Source of the DNA: Lepidostoma basale
Lineage: Eukaryota > Arthropoda > Insecta > Trichoptera > Lepidostomatidae
Direction of reading: 5' to 3'
NCBI GenBank assembly: GCA_022606425.2
Contig: JAHDVF020000880.1
Coordinates: 558,001-622,000 of the forward strand
DNA length: 64,000 nt
Part shown: in pieces, positions 43,520 to 54,296 of the stretch
Layout of the letters: every line of letters starts with the position of its first letter
Position numbering within the stretch: position 1 is the first letter of the stretch
Program-made: the position numbers and the translations under genes
Notes under the pieces: model-generated
The model's input: only the letters and a program-made list of their open reading frames with translations
The model's database searches: none
Told to the model about the DNA's origin: nothing

Positions 43520-43870
43520 ATGATATTTAAAAAATCAAATTCAAAATCAAATTTATTTATTTATCCAAATAGACATAACGAATATAAAAATATTTAAGTC
43601 GCCATTTATGAAGAATGCAACGGCATAGTAACACATGAACAAGTCCGATCCAAATGAGGCTGAATACTTTCCAATATTTGAAGTATTTTTCCTTTGAATA
43701 TTATTTCATGAACATGAAAAATGACGATCACCAAAGGCAGGTTGGTTCTGCATGTAGGGAGATAAAACAGTCTGTGCTGACACTGTCGTAGACACCGGGA
43801 ACATAAAGGTGGACACCTTCTCAAAGAATCCAGTAATAAGTCTGAAGAAATGGATTTATCATATTGTGTA
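43520..43870 (-). mobile_element. LINE 3' end, (TTTGA)n-tail family, diverged
   Basis: Minus strand LRQCQHRLFYLPTCRTNLPL, then frameshifts, and an imperfect AATCAAAT run at 43531-43553. Confidence 0.65.
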
Positions 43871-44410
43871 ATATGATGATTTGTAAAGCGCTGTTTTAAG
43901 AATTAATCATCTCAAAGGTGCCCACTATATATTTGAATTTAATGATATTTTAATATGTAACTTATAGCGAACCTTAGCAGTTCAGATACATAAAGCCCAA
44001 ATGACCTTCTTGGCGATAGTTACACGTGTTATTCGACAAGGTGGAAACTTAAAAACTGACAGTTTTATGACCGCTCTGTGGAGTATCTGCGGTCCATCAT
44101 CGCCACCAGATACGCATTAAAATATCAAAAATAGCCCCAGAAATAATATCTCATGATTGGTGAATTTATTCGAATATCAGAGATCGCTGGTTTAATGCTT
44201 GCCGCACTTACTGCTTTGAGCCGTTTCGCGTAACTTTATGAACTCGCTGCGTGGGCTTTCATCTTGGGTATTAACAATTAATGTCTGAAGAAGGCGATCG
44301 CTGTTGTTTGGCCATGTTTGATCACTATATTACTTCGCCGTGAACTGTACTCGTGGTTTCGAACTATACTTGTTACATACGGTAAGCAAACACGTATACT
44401 TGTATATTTG
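43871..44410. other. no supported gene
   Basis: 43880-43930 weakly matches the CR1-like 3' UTR (GTAAAGCGCTGTTTT, CTCAAAGGTGCCC). Otherwise unassigned. Confidence 0.35.
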
Positions 44411-44415
44411 CTTAA

Positions 44416-45032
44416 CCCTTACCACTCCATTATTTTTTGAAATTGTTTGTCAGCCAACTCTAATTTAAATAATGTCAAAATATTTTTATTGATAGGTAGT
44501 TACAAATAAAAATCGTTAAAAATTCATTTGTAATGATTTATTCTTAAAAAAAAAACAATTTACAAAAAAACATTATGGACTACTTACCTATAGTTTTACA
44601 TAGTATGGTACTTTTTAAAACAATCTCCAGGATGGAGACCAGGTTTTCTGGAACAGGTCTCACAAAACCACACTGTTTCCCGTCTTCCCCCTGGAATCTT
44701 TCTGTTACTGCACACGGTACAGTCTTTAGAACCTTTTTCAAGTTTCGCAATGAAGTGGGGCTTTATCCGCATGACGGCTCTAATCTGCATGACGTATCAC
44801 GCAAAGTTCCCGCCATTTTAGGTTATGTGAATTTGCAAGGATTATTTTATAGTAAAATGGAAACGGAAAACTGTCAAAATGTTGAACGTGGAATTACATG
44901 TTTTTTTAAAACAAATAATCACAAGAAACAACGACACGTGTCAAGTCTTATCTTGTCGGCTGCCAGCCGACAACTGAGTTGTAGCGTACATATAGCGATG
45001 TCGGCTGGCATTCGACAAAGGAGTGGTAAGGG
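44416..45032 (-). mobile_element. piggyBac deletion derivative
   Basis: 617 bp with TTAA at both edges (44412-44415, 45033-45036) and inverted termini CCCTTACCACTCC / GGAGTGGTAAGGG, the piggyBac pattern. GTCGGCTGCCAGCCGAC-type palindromes near the right end look like subterminal binding sites. Most of the transposase is deleted; only the C-terminal coding end survives. Confidence 0.92.
44576..44790 (-). pseudogene. piggyBac transposase C-terminal cysteine-rich domain
   Basis: The frame reads KDCTVCSNRKIPGGRRETVW, FCETCSRKPGLHPGDCFKKY, HTM then stop. The Cys-x2-Cys...Cys-x2-Cys...Cys plus terminal His arrangement is the cross-brace zinc domain that ends piggyBac transposases and contacts the transposon ends. 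The catalytic core is absent. The domain itself has no stop or frameshift. A 153-aa frame on the opposite strand is its antisense shadow. Confidence 0.85.
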
Positions 45033-45129
45033 TTAAGGACGAGAAAACACACCTAACCTTCTTCGCTATTTTCAATTTAAGGGCAATCCCTTAGATTTTG
45101 TATTTGGGCATTTGTATCGCGGTCCCTGT

Positions 45130-45190
45130 GAACCTCCTCATTTGTAAAAATGTGCGGTTCATCATTTCAGCCTACTTCTTCGGAGAGCGA
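45130..45190 (+). repeat. degenerate LINE 3' tail
   Basis: TTCAGCCTACTTCTTCGGAG then AGCGAAGTGATGCTTAATTA resembles the family end TTTCTGCCTACCCCTTCGGG. Confidence 0.45.
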
Positions 45191-45788
45191 AGTGATGCTT
45201 AATTATTAAGTAAGCACAGACATGTTTCAGATGGTTGTCACCCCTTCTTGATTTTAAAATCTTACCAATCTTCTTCGTCGCAAGGCCATTATTGTGGAAT
45301 GTTTGGCTGACTTCGTGTCGTTTCTAGAGTCACCGGGTGTTAATTAAAAAAAACACTACACGTTGAGACATCTTATTTCCCACCAATCTTAAAAATAACG
45401 ATTCATGTACTACATACGTGTAGAAAAACAATGAGAAAAAGTCCTCAAATATTTATTTAAAAAAATATATTTATTTATTTATTGTAGTTTTCCTGAACAA
45501 ACCCAAAAAACGTTTTCATACGAACGCACGATACACTCACATTGTTGCAAACGCAAAGTTAAACGGAGCACCATGCACGCAGCTGCATAAATAAATTAAT
45601 GAAAATAAATTTTTATTACCTATACGAAAGCTTTCGTGAATTGATTTAGGAGCGAGCAAGAATGGTGAAATCATCGGTGCTGCGGTTAAGTCTTCAACTA
45701 ATGGTTTCCACAGCGATCACCAATAAACAACGTTTTATCAAGTAATTACGTTTTAAATGTGAACTTGTATGTGGCTAATGTTGTAATA

Positions 45789-45983
45789 CAGGATGCGGCA
45801 GCATAACTTCCTTTTTTAAAATCCGCGCCATTCAGTCGGTTGATGTCGTAGCGGAGCGCTAGTGGTCTCGTTTGAGAAGCGAAACTATAAAGTTTTGTCC
45901 CGATATAGTTTAGTCGGCATCGTGCGTTGGAACAGTGAGGAGCGTGCGTTTGCAGTTGAGGCCTACTTTTCGAACTGATGTTC
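45789..45983 (+). mobile_element. DUF4817-type transposon, 5' end
   Basis: Terminal sequence GGATGCGGCAGCATAACTTC then CTTTTTTAAAA, a GC-rich leader, and the start of an ORF with ERAFAVEAYFSN, the usual N-terminus of DUF4817/Tc1-mariner-like transposases. Cut off abruptly. Confidence 0.7.
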
Positions 45984-45984
45984 A

Positions 45985-46275
45985 AGGGTGCGGCAGCATA
46001 ATTTCCTTTTTTCAAAACTTAATAAGACCCATTGCATGAATCCGAATTTTTTTATTTGTTTTTTTTTATAATGTAGGCACATACCTAATGTTTTGTTTTA
46101 CCTAGTTTTTGAAGATCAAATCAGGTAGGTGACGTCCCCCATTCTTCATACACTGAGTAAATCCATTTCTGGCGTTTGTCATGACTCTTGCCAGCATGTC
46201 AGGCGTTATCTTGGCAATTTCTTCCTGGATGTTGGTCTTCAAATCTTTTAGGGCCCCTAGACGGTTTACATAAAC
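45985..46275 (-). mobile_element. DUF4817-type transposon, 3' end in opposite orientation
   Basis: Minus strand ends with LKDLKTNIQEEIAKITPDML, ARVMTNARNGFTQCMKNGGR, HLPDLIFKN and stop, then a terminal repeat GGAAATTATGCTGCCGCACC. The terminal repeat has the same orientation as the one at 45789, so the two halves are not one simple element. Confidence 0.8.
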
Positions 46276-46504
46276 ATGGGATTATTAGATGTGTATGTAT
46301 TAGAAAAAAAAAACAACTTTATTTATTTTTGGTGAACTAAAGGTAATCATAAGGTGGAATTCTAAATAACTGGATTTTTATCAAACCTAAACGTGATTTT
46401 TTCAGTGCTTAGTTTTTTCATCTCACAAGTTTAACCTTTCGCAATCCGGGTTGATGCTTGAATAGGGGCTTTTCAAAATATCCAATATTCAGATTAATTA
46501 GTAT

Positions 46505-47005
46505 TAGCAAACCATCTGACCATCACGCCGTCTCTCCGAGGGAATAGGAGACAAGCAGAATAATATTTTTTTTCCGGACCTACTACGATTGATTCTTAAA
46601 TATTCATATACATAATATTTAATAGATTTGATCATGCTACGTTTTCATCGGTCTTCCTCTATTTCTAATTCCATTCAAATCATTAACCTATACTGTTTTT
46701 ATCAATATTGATTCATATTTTTTTCTTGTGTACAAACCATTTTAAAGAACCTCGTATTATTTTGTTCGTAAACCTTTGACACTGCAATCACTTTTTATAT
46801 TTGTATTTGGCACAATTATTTGATCCATCTTTTGCCAGTTCCATGCATCGCTCCCACAGATAAGGGTCTGTACAAAAACATCATTATGAGCTACCATCTT
46901 AGCTTTTTGGGGTAAACTCCAAGCGCACCATTCATTTTATTCCCTGCCCCAAATTTTTTTTGAATATTCCTCTTCACTCGTCCACCTTTTGTGAACATTT
47001 TTCCT
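46505..47005 (-). mobile_element. LINE fragment (GRPRKTW family), old
   Basis: CATCACGCCGTCTCTCCGAG, then minus-strand remnants of the family ORF (antisense of [28 protein letters not shown]). Many frameshifts. Confidence 0.7.
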
Positions 47006-47019
47006 AAATATATAACAAT

Positions 47020-47420
47020 ATTTGAACAATGTTTCTTTTTATGTTTTAAACTTTGTACACAACACCAACTTTATTAATAAAAAAAATTAAAAAACGAACA
47101 TGTTTCGGACACAGAAGCCCTTCATCAGTGATATAAATATTATAAAAATGAACTAACTAACTAACTAACCATCACGCCGTCTCCCCGAAGAGGTAGGCAG
47201 AAAGAATGGACTGCCACACTTTTCTTTCCTGACATATTTCTCTTAAAAAATAGCGAATGAATTGCTTATAAAAATGAAAAAAAAAAACGTGAATGTGGTC
47301 TGTAATAAATGAAATAAATCATTTTAGTATCTGTCTAACAAACCATATTCATGAAATTTTATTAAAAATAGTTGGTGTTGTCTACAAAGATAAAAAAGAA
47401 ATAATCTTTAATGAATCCGC
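47020..47420. repeat. palindromic element (family D) split by a LINE tail
   Basis: Left arm ACTTTGTACACAACACCAAC, AACATGTTTCGGACACAGAA; LINE tail 47148-47255 (CTAACCATCACGCCGTCTCC); right arm AACAAACCATATTCATGAAA, GTTGGTGTTGTCTACAAAGA. Same family as 57060-57390. Confidence 0.75.
47098..47127 (-). ncRNA. hammerhead-like motif, family D
   Basis: CUGAUGA, extra A, stem II GGGC-UUCUGU-GUCC (one G-U), GAAA, C-AU-GU. Core letters canonical. Confidence 0.5.
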
Positions 47421-47799
47421 AACACAAAGTTATGGCGAATATATAATAGATAAAGAGTATATTTTCTATTGTAGTTTCATACGCAGTTTTTTTATTTGTA
47501 ATATATTATGTTCAATGTTTAATTATTACTAAATATAAAATTTCGTTTGATTGATCACTGATTTATCAAACAAGAAAGTAGTTGGTGAACGTACGTTGTG
47601 CTCTTTTAGTGAAAATTTCGTACGTGAAATATGATCCAATAACGACTCCCGCGTAAAAGTATATCGCATTAACAAATTAATTTAACAAAACCTATCGACC
47701 TTATGCGGTATAATGTACACACTTTTATAAAATACAAACCTCGACAATCAATCACTTTAATATAATATAGAATCTATTTTTTACTACATTCATCATCTT
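47421..47799. other. no supported gene
   Basis: AT-rich; nothing recognised. Confidence 0.4.
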
Positions 47800-48345
47800 A
47801 TTCTTCTTCTCGACGCTACATCCCGGTGTGGAATTTGGCCTCCTCCACTGACACCTGTCCCTGTTCATCTCTCTTCATACTCCAGGTCTTAAAACCTCGT
47901 CGTTCGTGATGTGGTCTCTCTAGGCAGTGGCGGTACTCCCATAGAAGTCCAGAAGCCCGGCTTGCGTAAGAAATTTTGAATCAAAACCTCTTCTGGCTTA
48001 CAGAGGTTCAGCTCTTGTGGCTATTCCTCTTACATCTGATGGGAACATTATTGAAAGGTGATTTGGTGGGTTGTTGGTTATGCGGGGGCATGATTACTTA
48101 GATTTTGAGGTTTTGATTCAAAATTTCTTACGCAAGCCGGGATTCTGGGCTTCTATGGGAGTACCGTCACTCTCTCTAGGAAATGACTAAAATTCTCCTG
48201 TAGCACCACATCTCAAAGGTCTTCAGTCTTTTTAATGTTTTATGATTAGGCACCATGTTTCGCAGCCGAACTTCAAGATGCTCCATACATACGTTTTAGT
48301 AAGTTTTATACAACATGTTGAATGTATACAAATACTTGTAGACGA
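47800..48345 (-). mobile_element. LINE fragment carrying a hAT MITE
   Basis: Minus strand resembles a reverse-transcriptase tail (FEMWCYRRILVIS, RDHITNDEVL) reading across the MITE insertion point at 47917-48180. Confidence 0.6.
47925..48172. mobile_element. hAT-type MITE
   Basis: 248 bp with a perfect 8-bp target duplication TCTCTAGG (47917-47924, 48173-48180) and inverted arms of about 65 bp starting CAGTGGCGGTACTCCCATAG / CTATGGGAGTACCGTCACT. Terminal CAGTG and 8-bp duplication are hAT hallmarks. No coding. Confidence 0.93.
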
Positions 48346-48800
48346 ATACATTGCGGGTTATCAAGTCAAGGATTAATTTTATCTCAATAGAGACGAAGAT
48401 GCAAACTGTAAACTGAATATGGTGATCGAGGTGTTTACAGGACTTATGACCTGTCATTGGTTGGGTTGAGCGCACGCTTTATGTAATTACAACATTCTCC
48501 ATTCCACCTTTCTTATGACCACCATGTCTGACAAATTTTTGGAAGTTGTATATATGTCAATATCCGACACCACAATTCACATGTCAGTTTCAATGCGCCA
48601 TCTATGAAGATTAGATTTAAGCATTGCAGAAGTTCTTTATAACGCAATGTGAAAGGCTACCGCCTATTAACGCACTGCTAGATAACGCCTGGAAATGTCA
48701 CTCCAATTTATATGCTAACTTTGACCACACCTCGATCGCCATATTCAGTTTCCAGTTTGCATCTTCGTCTCTATTGAGATAAAATTAATCCTTTTAGTAA
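48318..48800. repeat. foldback element
   Basis: Arms 48370-48435 (AGGATTAATTTTATCTCAAT, GACGAAGATGCAAACTG) and 48727-48799 (the reverse complement) enclose about 290 bp of unrelated sequence. A single-arm relative is at 5405-5580. Confidence 0.8.
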
Positions 48801-49164
48801 GTTGTTTTCAGCATAGTAAGTGAGATAATGTTGGGGTTTCTTTGATATATTAACGTAGTGTTAATATGGTACTCTGTGTAAGGGGATACAAAATATTATA
48901 GTAGCAACGAGTAATCCTTGTGTACACAGAACCCTGCGTACATCACGTTCATATGTCACCAGGAGCAAACAAAGGCGAGCGAAAGCTCACAAAACATTTG
49001 CCCATTAGCGGAAAAGTATTTTTCTAACGAAGTTACAAACGATCCAAATAGTAAGATGACATGTGTATTTTGGAGAAATCCGTGTAGCTCGTCTTTTTGG
49101 ACCGACGTTTCGGAGATAGCTGCAATCTCCATCTTCAGGGTGGTTATAAATGTCGACCTTCGTA

Positions 49165-49390
49165 AGAGAGTGGTAAGAGCTCTGACTTCCATACCGAAGG
49201 TTCCGGGTTCGATTCCCGGCGATGGCAGTGTGCTTGTCACACTGTCTTTAGTCTGGTGTAGAATTCACATGACAATAAAATGGCGATAGATTGGCTACCT
49301 ATCACATGTCATAAGAAACAATATAATACCTAAAATAAATTGTATACAGTAATTGGGTTCAAACGACCTGTTGTATACAAGAAAAAAAGT
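49165..49390 (+). repeat. tRNA-derived SINE, family 2 (best head)
   Basis: A box TGGTAAGAGCT, B box GGTTCGATTCC in a tRNA-like 5' region, then CACACTGTCTTTAGTCTGGT, GACAATAAAATGGCGATAG, and the tail GGGTTCAAACGACCTGTTGT. On the minus strand it gives the SPGIEPGTFG peptide typical of tRNA-like sequence. Confidence 0.87.
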
Positions 49391-49596
49391 GTGTGATGGG
49401 TAATGTATGTTTAACTCATTCTACGCTGTGCCGTGTCGCCGGCAATGTGAGAGCGAATGGGACGTCTCCGAGTTTATTGTCTTTGTCTAAAGTGCTCTCG
49501 TAACAAAAAATCGATGTGATATTTTAAGTAAATTAATAGAATATAATGTTAACACAGGTTTATTAGTTTTTTCCATTTTTTTGTTTTGTTAAAACC

Positions 49597-49628
49597 AACC
49601 GGTTTCGCTTCCGTCGGAGCTTCGTCAG
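49597..49628 (-). ncRNA. hammerhead-like motif, family G
   Basis: CUGACGA, extra A, hairpin GCU...AGC, GAAAC, C-GG-UU. A different sequence family from the others but the same layout. Confidence 0.4.
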
Positions 49629-49997
49629 GATCAGAAAAGCGATCAGTCTTTTTTGTAAGTGGTATAAGAATTAATAAAACTGTTAATATTATTTTGAATA
49701 ATGTCACACCACAAATTCAGTGCTTTATACGAAAGTATAAATTTATAGAAGTGTTAAATTAAGTTCATTTATCCAACTTAAATATTTTAATAAGTGTTTG
49801 AAGACAACGGTAATTATAGGTAATATTATAAATAATTTACATTTAAAAAAAGTAAATATGCACCATTAAAAAAGTTTAGCAACAATAAATTTTAATGTTG
49901 GTGAATGAATTCTTGAAGGAAAGGAAAGTTTATTTCTATTTTTCTTTTTTATACACTTTGTATTTACAACACTTTTATTAAAAAATAAAATTATATA

Positions 49998-50028
49998 GAC
50001 ATGTTTCGGACAAACAGTCCTTCTTCAG
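49998..50028 (-). ncRNA. hammerhead-like motif, family E left arm
   Basis: CUGAAGA, extra A, stem II GGAC-UGUUU-GUCC (perfect), GAAA, C-AU-GUC. Stem I is weak. Confidence 0.5.
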
Positions 50029-50440
50029 TAAAGACACATATTTATAAAAATATTATAATATTGTTGTTGTTGTTTACATGATCTGACAGATGTTAACATC
50101 TGTCAGATCATGTAAACAACAACAATTTTATAATATTTTTACAAATATGTCATCATCATCATCATCGGCTGTCCCTCGTGTCCGAGGAAGACTGTCCTTC
50201 ATGGTTGTGGGTCCGCATGTGACTGAAGAGCCCGATTCTGGACCCACATATTTTGGGTATAAATATGTATCTTTACTGAAGAAGGACTGTTTGTGCGAAA
50301 CATGTCTACATAATTTTAAATTTTTTAAATAATATTTGTTATAACAAAAGCATAAACGTTCCAAAATAAATCTTTACAACATCTGTCAGATTATGTAAAC
50401 AAAAACAATTTTATAATATTTTTATAAATACGTATCTTTA

Positions 50441-50471
50441 CTGAAGAAGGATTGTTTGTCCGAAACATGTC
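50441..50471 (+). ncRNA. hammerhead-like motif, family E right arm
   Basis: CUGAAGA, extra A, stem II GGAU-UGUUU-GUCC (one G-U), GAAA, C-AU-GUC. Confidence 0.5.
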
Positions 50472-50689
50472 TATATAATTTTATTTTTTAATAAATGTGT
50501 TGTAAATACAAAGTGTATAAAAAAGAAAAATATAAATAAACCATCATAACAACACGGCGTATATAGAAGAAAGGAAACTTTTTCAACTTTTCATGAAAGG
50601 AAGAAAATATTTATAATTGAGTCTGAGAAATCGTAGGAATTATTGAGCCGTTTCTATAGTCGCGGTAATGAACTTTTAAAACGAAATGA

Positions 50690-51491
50690 AGCGCTATAAA
50701 TGCACGAAGTTTCGAGATAAAGTGATTGCGCAACCCGTTTCGTCCATCCCGTTATTGATTTTCCTCCCGGAGTGGAGCTGCGCGCGGGCGGGGCGGCTGT
50801 CCGCACGTTTCCCGCGACAAATAAACAAAGTTCCCACTTACAACTCGCATTGACAAGTCCAAATTTACCGAGCTGTCGATAAATCTCGCTTCATTAACCT
50901 CCGCACAAATACCGGCAACAGTAAAAGCTCCGTCTGTCTCGTTAAGTGCGGCAAACATTGTACGGCGGGCGAAGTTGCGGAGCGCCACGTGCGAGCCGAT
51001 AATATTGCGGGCCGGACCGAACCGTTTACCGCGGAATGATTTAATATGCGATTTTCCAGAAAGAATTTCTCCAGGCCTTCCTTAGTTCCGTACGCGTTAT
51101 TGCGGTGAGAATGTGCTCATTAAAGCGGACTGAAATAGACCTGAGGCGGTCGGTTTGATAAACATCTGACAGTGTAGTTGTTGCCGAGTTGTTAACATTA
51201 AATTAATGTACTGCAGTATCGGCGCGGTTGCCTTTTGTATCGTTCGTTTTTATAGCCATAATAATCGGACAGACAGTTTTCCGGATATCAAAGGTGGTTC
51301 GGGGAGTTCTCATGAGGATTGCGGCGACTACAGGACCGGTAGCTAATCGGGCGAGCGCCGAGAGGTGCATTCGGGTGGATCGATTTCGTTGAAACTAGAG
51401 CAGCCACCGCCTTTGAGCGCAGTCGATGGCGAGTGTTCGAGGGCAGCGCTAGAGCTGAATTGTCCTTTCTGCTGCATAAAAAAATACAAAG
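50690..51491 (+). promoter_or_regulatory. GC/CpG-rich promoter region of the second INAF exon
   Basis: About 800 bp of elevated GC and CpG (GCGCGCGGGCGGGGCGGCTG at 50771-50790) leading to the ATG at 51492, in contrast with AT-rich surroundings. The minus-strand frames here are by-products of GC content. Likely promoter plus 5' UTR. Confidence 0.5.
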
Positions 51492-51846
51492 ATGAGCTGT
51501 AAATCCGCGATGAACAACAGCATCCGCTCCGGCGCCGGGTCTTTCCGCCAGAACAGCATCCACGAGAAGCTGTACTCGACCCCGTCCTCGGAGGAGAAGA
51601 TAAAGTTCGCGGGGGAAGAATCTAAAGACCGGCTGTATGAACCGAAGCAGAACAAAAAGATGGTTCGGGTGGTGACGGTGATAATCTACGTGTTCTCCGT
51701 ATCGCTGGCGGCCATCATGCTGTCATTGTACTACGGTTTCTTCTGGAAGGCCCCCTCCCACTCCCCTACCAGCTCTCCCCGGCGGGCGCAGATCACCGAC
51801 AATGTAACTAGTAACAAAACAGCGTGTAGTTGCGTAGATCCTCACG
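51492..51846 (+). CDS. INAF-motif transmembrane protein, first exon (isoform or gene 2)
   Basis: 118 residues, phase 1, donor CACG|GTAGGT. A polar N-terminal half (SIRSGAGSFRQNSIHEKLYS) precedes NKKMVRVVTVIIYVFSVSLA, then AIMLSLYYGFFWKAP, the INAF helix at about 58-85. A Ser/Thr/Pro tail follows with possible N-glycosylation sites (NVTS, NKTA). Spliced to 57461-57708 it would give a 200-aa single-pass protein. INAF proteins are known to act with TRP channels in fly photoreceptors; the role of this member is not known. The best-supported start is this ATG just after the GC-rich promoter. Confidence 0.87.
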
Positions 51847-52019
51847 GTAGGTGTCACCTCACGCAGCTTCTGCTCGCCCACTCCCACACACACACATCAC
51901 TCCGGGATATATTATATTATGATATACTAGGCCTCACGCACACACACATTGTTTATCCTACTTCCTTCTTGCACTCCAGATGCCGCTGGAGAATAGCACA
52001 AATATTACAATTTTCATAA

Positions 52020-53080
52020 AATAACACACTTTGTTCAATATATTACTTTAATACTGCATTTATGAAACAAGTGAGCAATTATTAATAAGATATTTGATGC
52101 ATCCTTAAACACAAACACAACATAGAAAAGGACACACATTACGTATTAAGGTTACTTCACTCGAACAATATAGTTTGCACTTTTTATATACACAACGAAC
52201 TTTTTCAAATAAATTTATATGCACTGATTATATATGCAAAAATCACTGTACAAAAACAGGTGTGTGGATTAAAATATTTGCGGTAGGTAAGCTGTGTACT
52301 ATATATAATGAATTTACACATTAATACATTAACTTTAAAAATTTTATACGTAAGGTTATATCAAACCTACTTAAGCACTGTATACGAAGAAAAAAAACTA
52401 CCCTTACACGCAACACATTACACATTTTAAAATCCAGATATGAAATAAATAGGAAGTGTTAATTTTTATCACTGAATCTGAATATACGTTTGATTGTTTA
52501 ACGGAATAGTAAATTAATAAATTACAATTTAAAAGTATCATTTTGACACCTAAATATGCAAACGTTTAGCAAATTTAAATACGAGTATTATATAATACAT
52601 AATATTTTTAATAAATCTCTTATGATTATAGGAAATTATTGAACAATATTTCCTTTAATTTTAAATAATGTAGGGCCCTATACAGGATAAACAATATTAT
52701 GTAGTCATTATAGATATGGGGAAGAATACAGATCCTCATATTTATTCTGTAAGTAAAGTTTCTTAGTTATATTCCCATTATTGCTACACGAAAATAATAC
52801 AACTTCGATTCAAAACGAAAATAATGGTAGTACATAGGTAAAAAGCAAAATAAATAACGATGTTTTCATGTACTTAACGAAAAAATTAAATAAAATTTAT
52901 GAAAATTACGAAACAAATCTTGGAATATTATTTACAAATACAAACAGCTCTTGTATTTGTAAACAATTATATTTAAATAACAAAACTATTTTTTTTTATT
53001 TAGACACTAACAATTGAATAAAAACAATTTAATTATCAGTTATTAAAAAAACAACAATAAATTGTACGTAACAGAAATCA
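52020..53080. other. AT-rich intron, nothing recognised
   Basis: Intron between INAF exon 51492-51846 and the terminal exon. No coding signal. Confidence 0.5.
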
Positions 53081-53083
53081 TTT

Positions 53084-53325
53084 AATTAATCCGAAAGAAA
53101 ACGTCTGTTTTTTAGAAGTTTTTTATATATATTATATGTGAATGACATGTTTCGCCTGTCTAAGACATTATTAAATGTTGAAGGATATTTGATAATGCCT
53201 TATACAGGCGAAACATGTCATTCACATTAAATATAATAAAACTTCTAGAAAACAGATGTTCATATTCTTATTAATGATTTAATATGAGGTTTTATACTAT
53301 AGTTCAAGAAACAATAAATAAATTA
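53084..53325. repeat. family A palindromic element
   Basis: GTGAATGACATGTTTCGCCT and AGGCGAAACATGTCATTCAC mirror one another. Arms CTGTTTTTTAGAAGTTTTT / AACTTCTAGAAAACAGA; right end GTTCAAGAAACAATAAATAA. Confidence 0.87.
53189..53219 (+). ncRNA. hammerhead-like motif, family A (U3-A8 variant)
   Basis: UUGAUAA, extra U, stem II GCCU-UAUAC-AGGC, GAAA, C-AU-GUC. Compared with CUGANGA, C3 and G8 are both changed, to U and A, which could preserve their pairing. Confidence 0.5.
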
Positions 53326-53349
53326 TTAAGTATATACTGTATACATTTT

Positions 53350-53705
53350 TACTTCAAGTAAAAGGCGATATTCTTCTTCTTGTCCTGTCGCACCTCCATG
53401 GTGCATAGGGCCTCAACCTTCTCCACCTGACTCTATCGCATGACTGATGCCTAACATCATCCCAAGTGAGGCCTGCCGCTTTAACCTCGTCCTGAAGGGT
53501 TCTTCTCCAGGTGTCTCTAGGTCTGCCTCGCTTCCTCTTTTCCCCCATATGGGATCAGTCTAGTGTGCCCTGAGAGATGCAGGCTGGGTTCCGTCTTAGG
53601 GCGACTTGTTCTTTGATTGGCTTTTCGCCTGCCATGGTCCAGAGAACGGCATTTGACACTGTTTGGGGATAAAAGATCTTGAATAAAGGCGGTAAAATTA
53701 TTAAG
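53350..53705 (-). mobile_element. LINE 3' fragment (KRGRPRDTWRR family)
   Basis: Minus: MGEKRKRGRPRDTWRRTLQD, EVKAAGLTWDDVRHQSCDRV, RWRRLRPYAPWRC. More intact than its sister at 4256-4620 and sharing the CAAACAGTGTCAAATG leader. Confidence 0.82.
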
Positions 53706-54296
53706 AATTAAAGTACAATAATTTATATTCACTTTTACTCATATATTTTTAAAAATACGTTGTCAAAAATTCGAATTTTTGTTATATGTCAAGTAGTGTT
53801 CGTATATTCAGTAAAGTAGGTCAGAGTTCTAGGCATTTGTACTGGATTCGTTCACCTTTAACCTAAATATCAAGTCAAGGCATTCCTTCTGGTACCTTTT
53901 GTTATATTCACCCCCCAAGAGATTCCATGTAGCTGTCTTTCTATTTCAAATTAGGTAATAAGGATATTTAGAATGTTAGTTACTCGTAAAAAACAAGTTT
54001 AGGCAGTATATATATTTCTAATTTACTAATATTATATGTTGTCAATATTGATTAATTGACAAATTTACAAATACGATTATTTAAAAAAACATTAATTAAA
54101 AAAAAAATATTATTTTTTTATTATTATGTAAATTTAAAAAAAGGTGTACATTTTATAAATTTACTATACATACCTACTATGTGTACAATTTATACAGAAA
54201 TATACCAGCTGTAATAGTTTGAAGTACCTATACGAAAAAAATATCTATTCAATTAAACAAAATCAAATTTAAGAAAAATATTGTAATTAGGTAATA
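53706..54296. other. no supported gene
   Basis: Very AT-rich intron sequence. Confidence 0.4.

Larger units (their letters stand above)
49935..50560. repeat. palindromic family E cluster
   Basis: Left arm, centre ACATCTGTCAGATCATGTAA with its mirror, right arm (50270-50330), then a second right-arm copy (50375-50560). 50149-50250 is an insertion headed by (ATC)n. Three ACATGTTTCG/CGAAACATGT motifs. Confidence 0.8.

Noticed and set aside
44575..45036. 153-codon plus-strand frame
   Set aside because: Antisense to the piggyBac cysteine-rich domain and extending through its terminal repeats.
49190..49240. second tRNA gene candidate
   Set aside because: Same reason: SINE family 2 head with repeated body and tail.
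50752..50988. minus-strand frame upstream of the INAF exon
   Set aside because: Lies in the GC-rich presumed promoter, where open frames are expected by composition.
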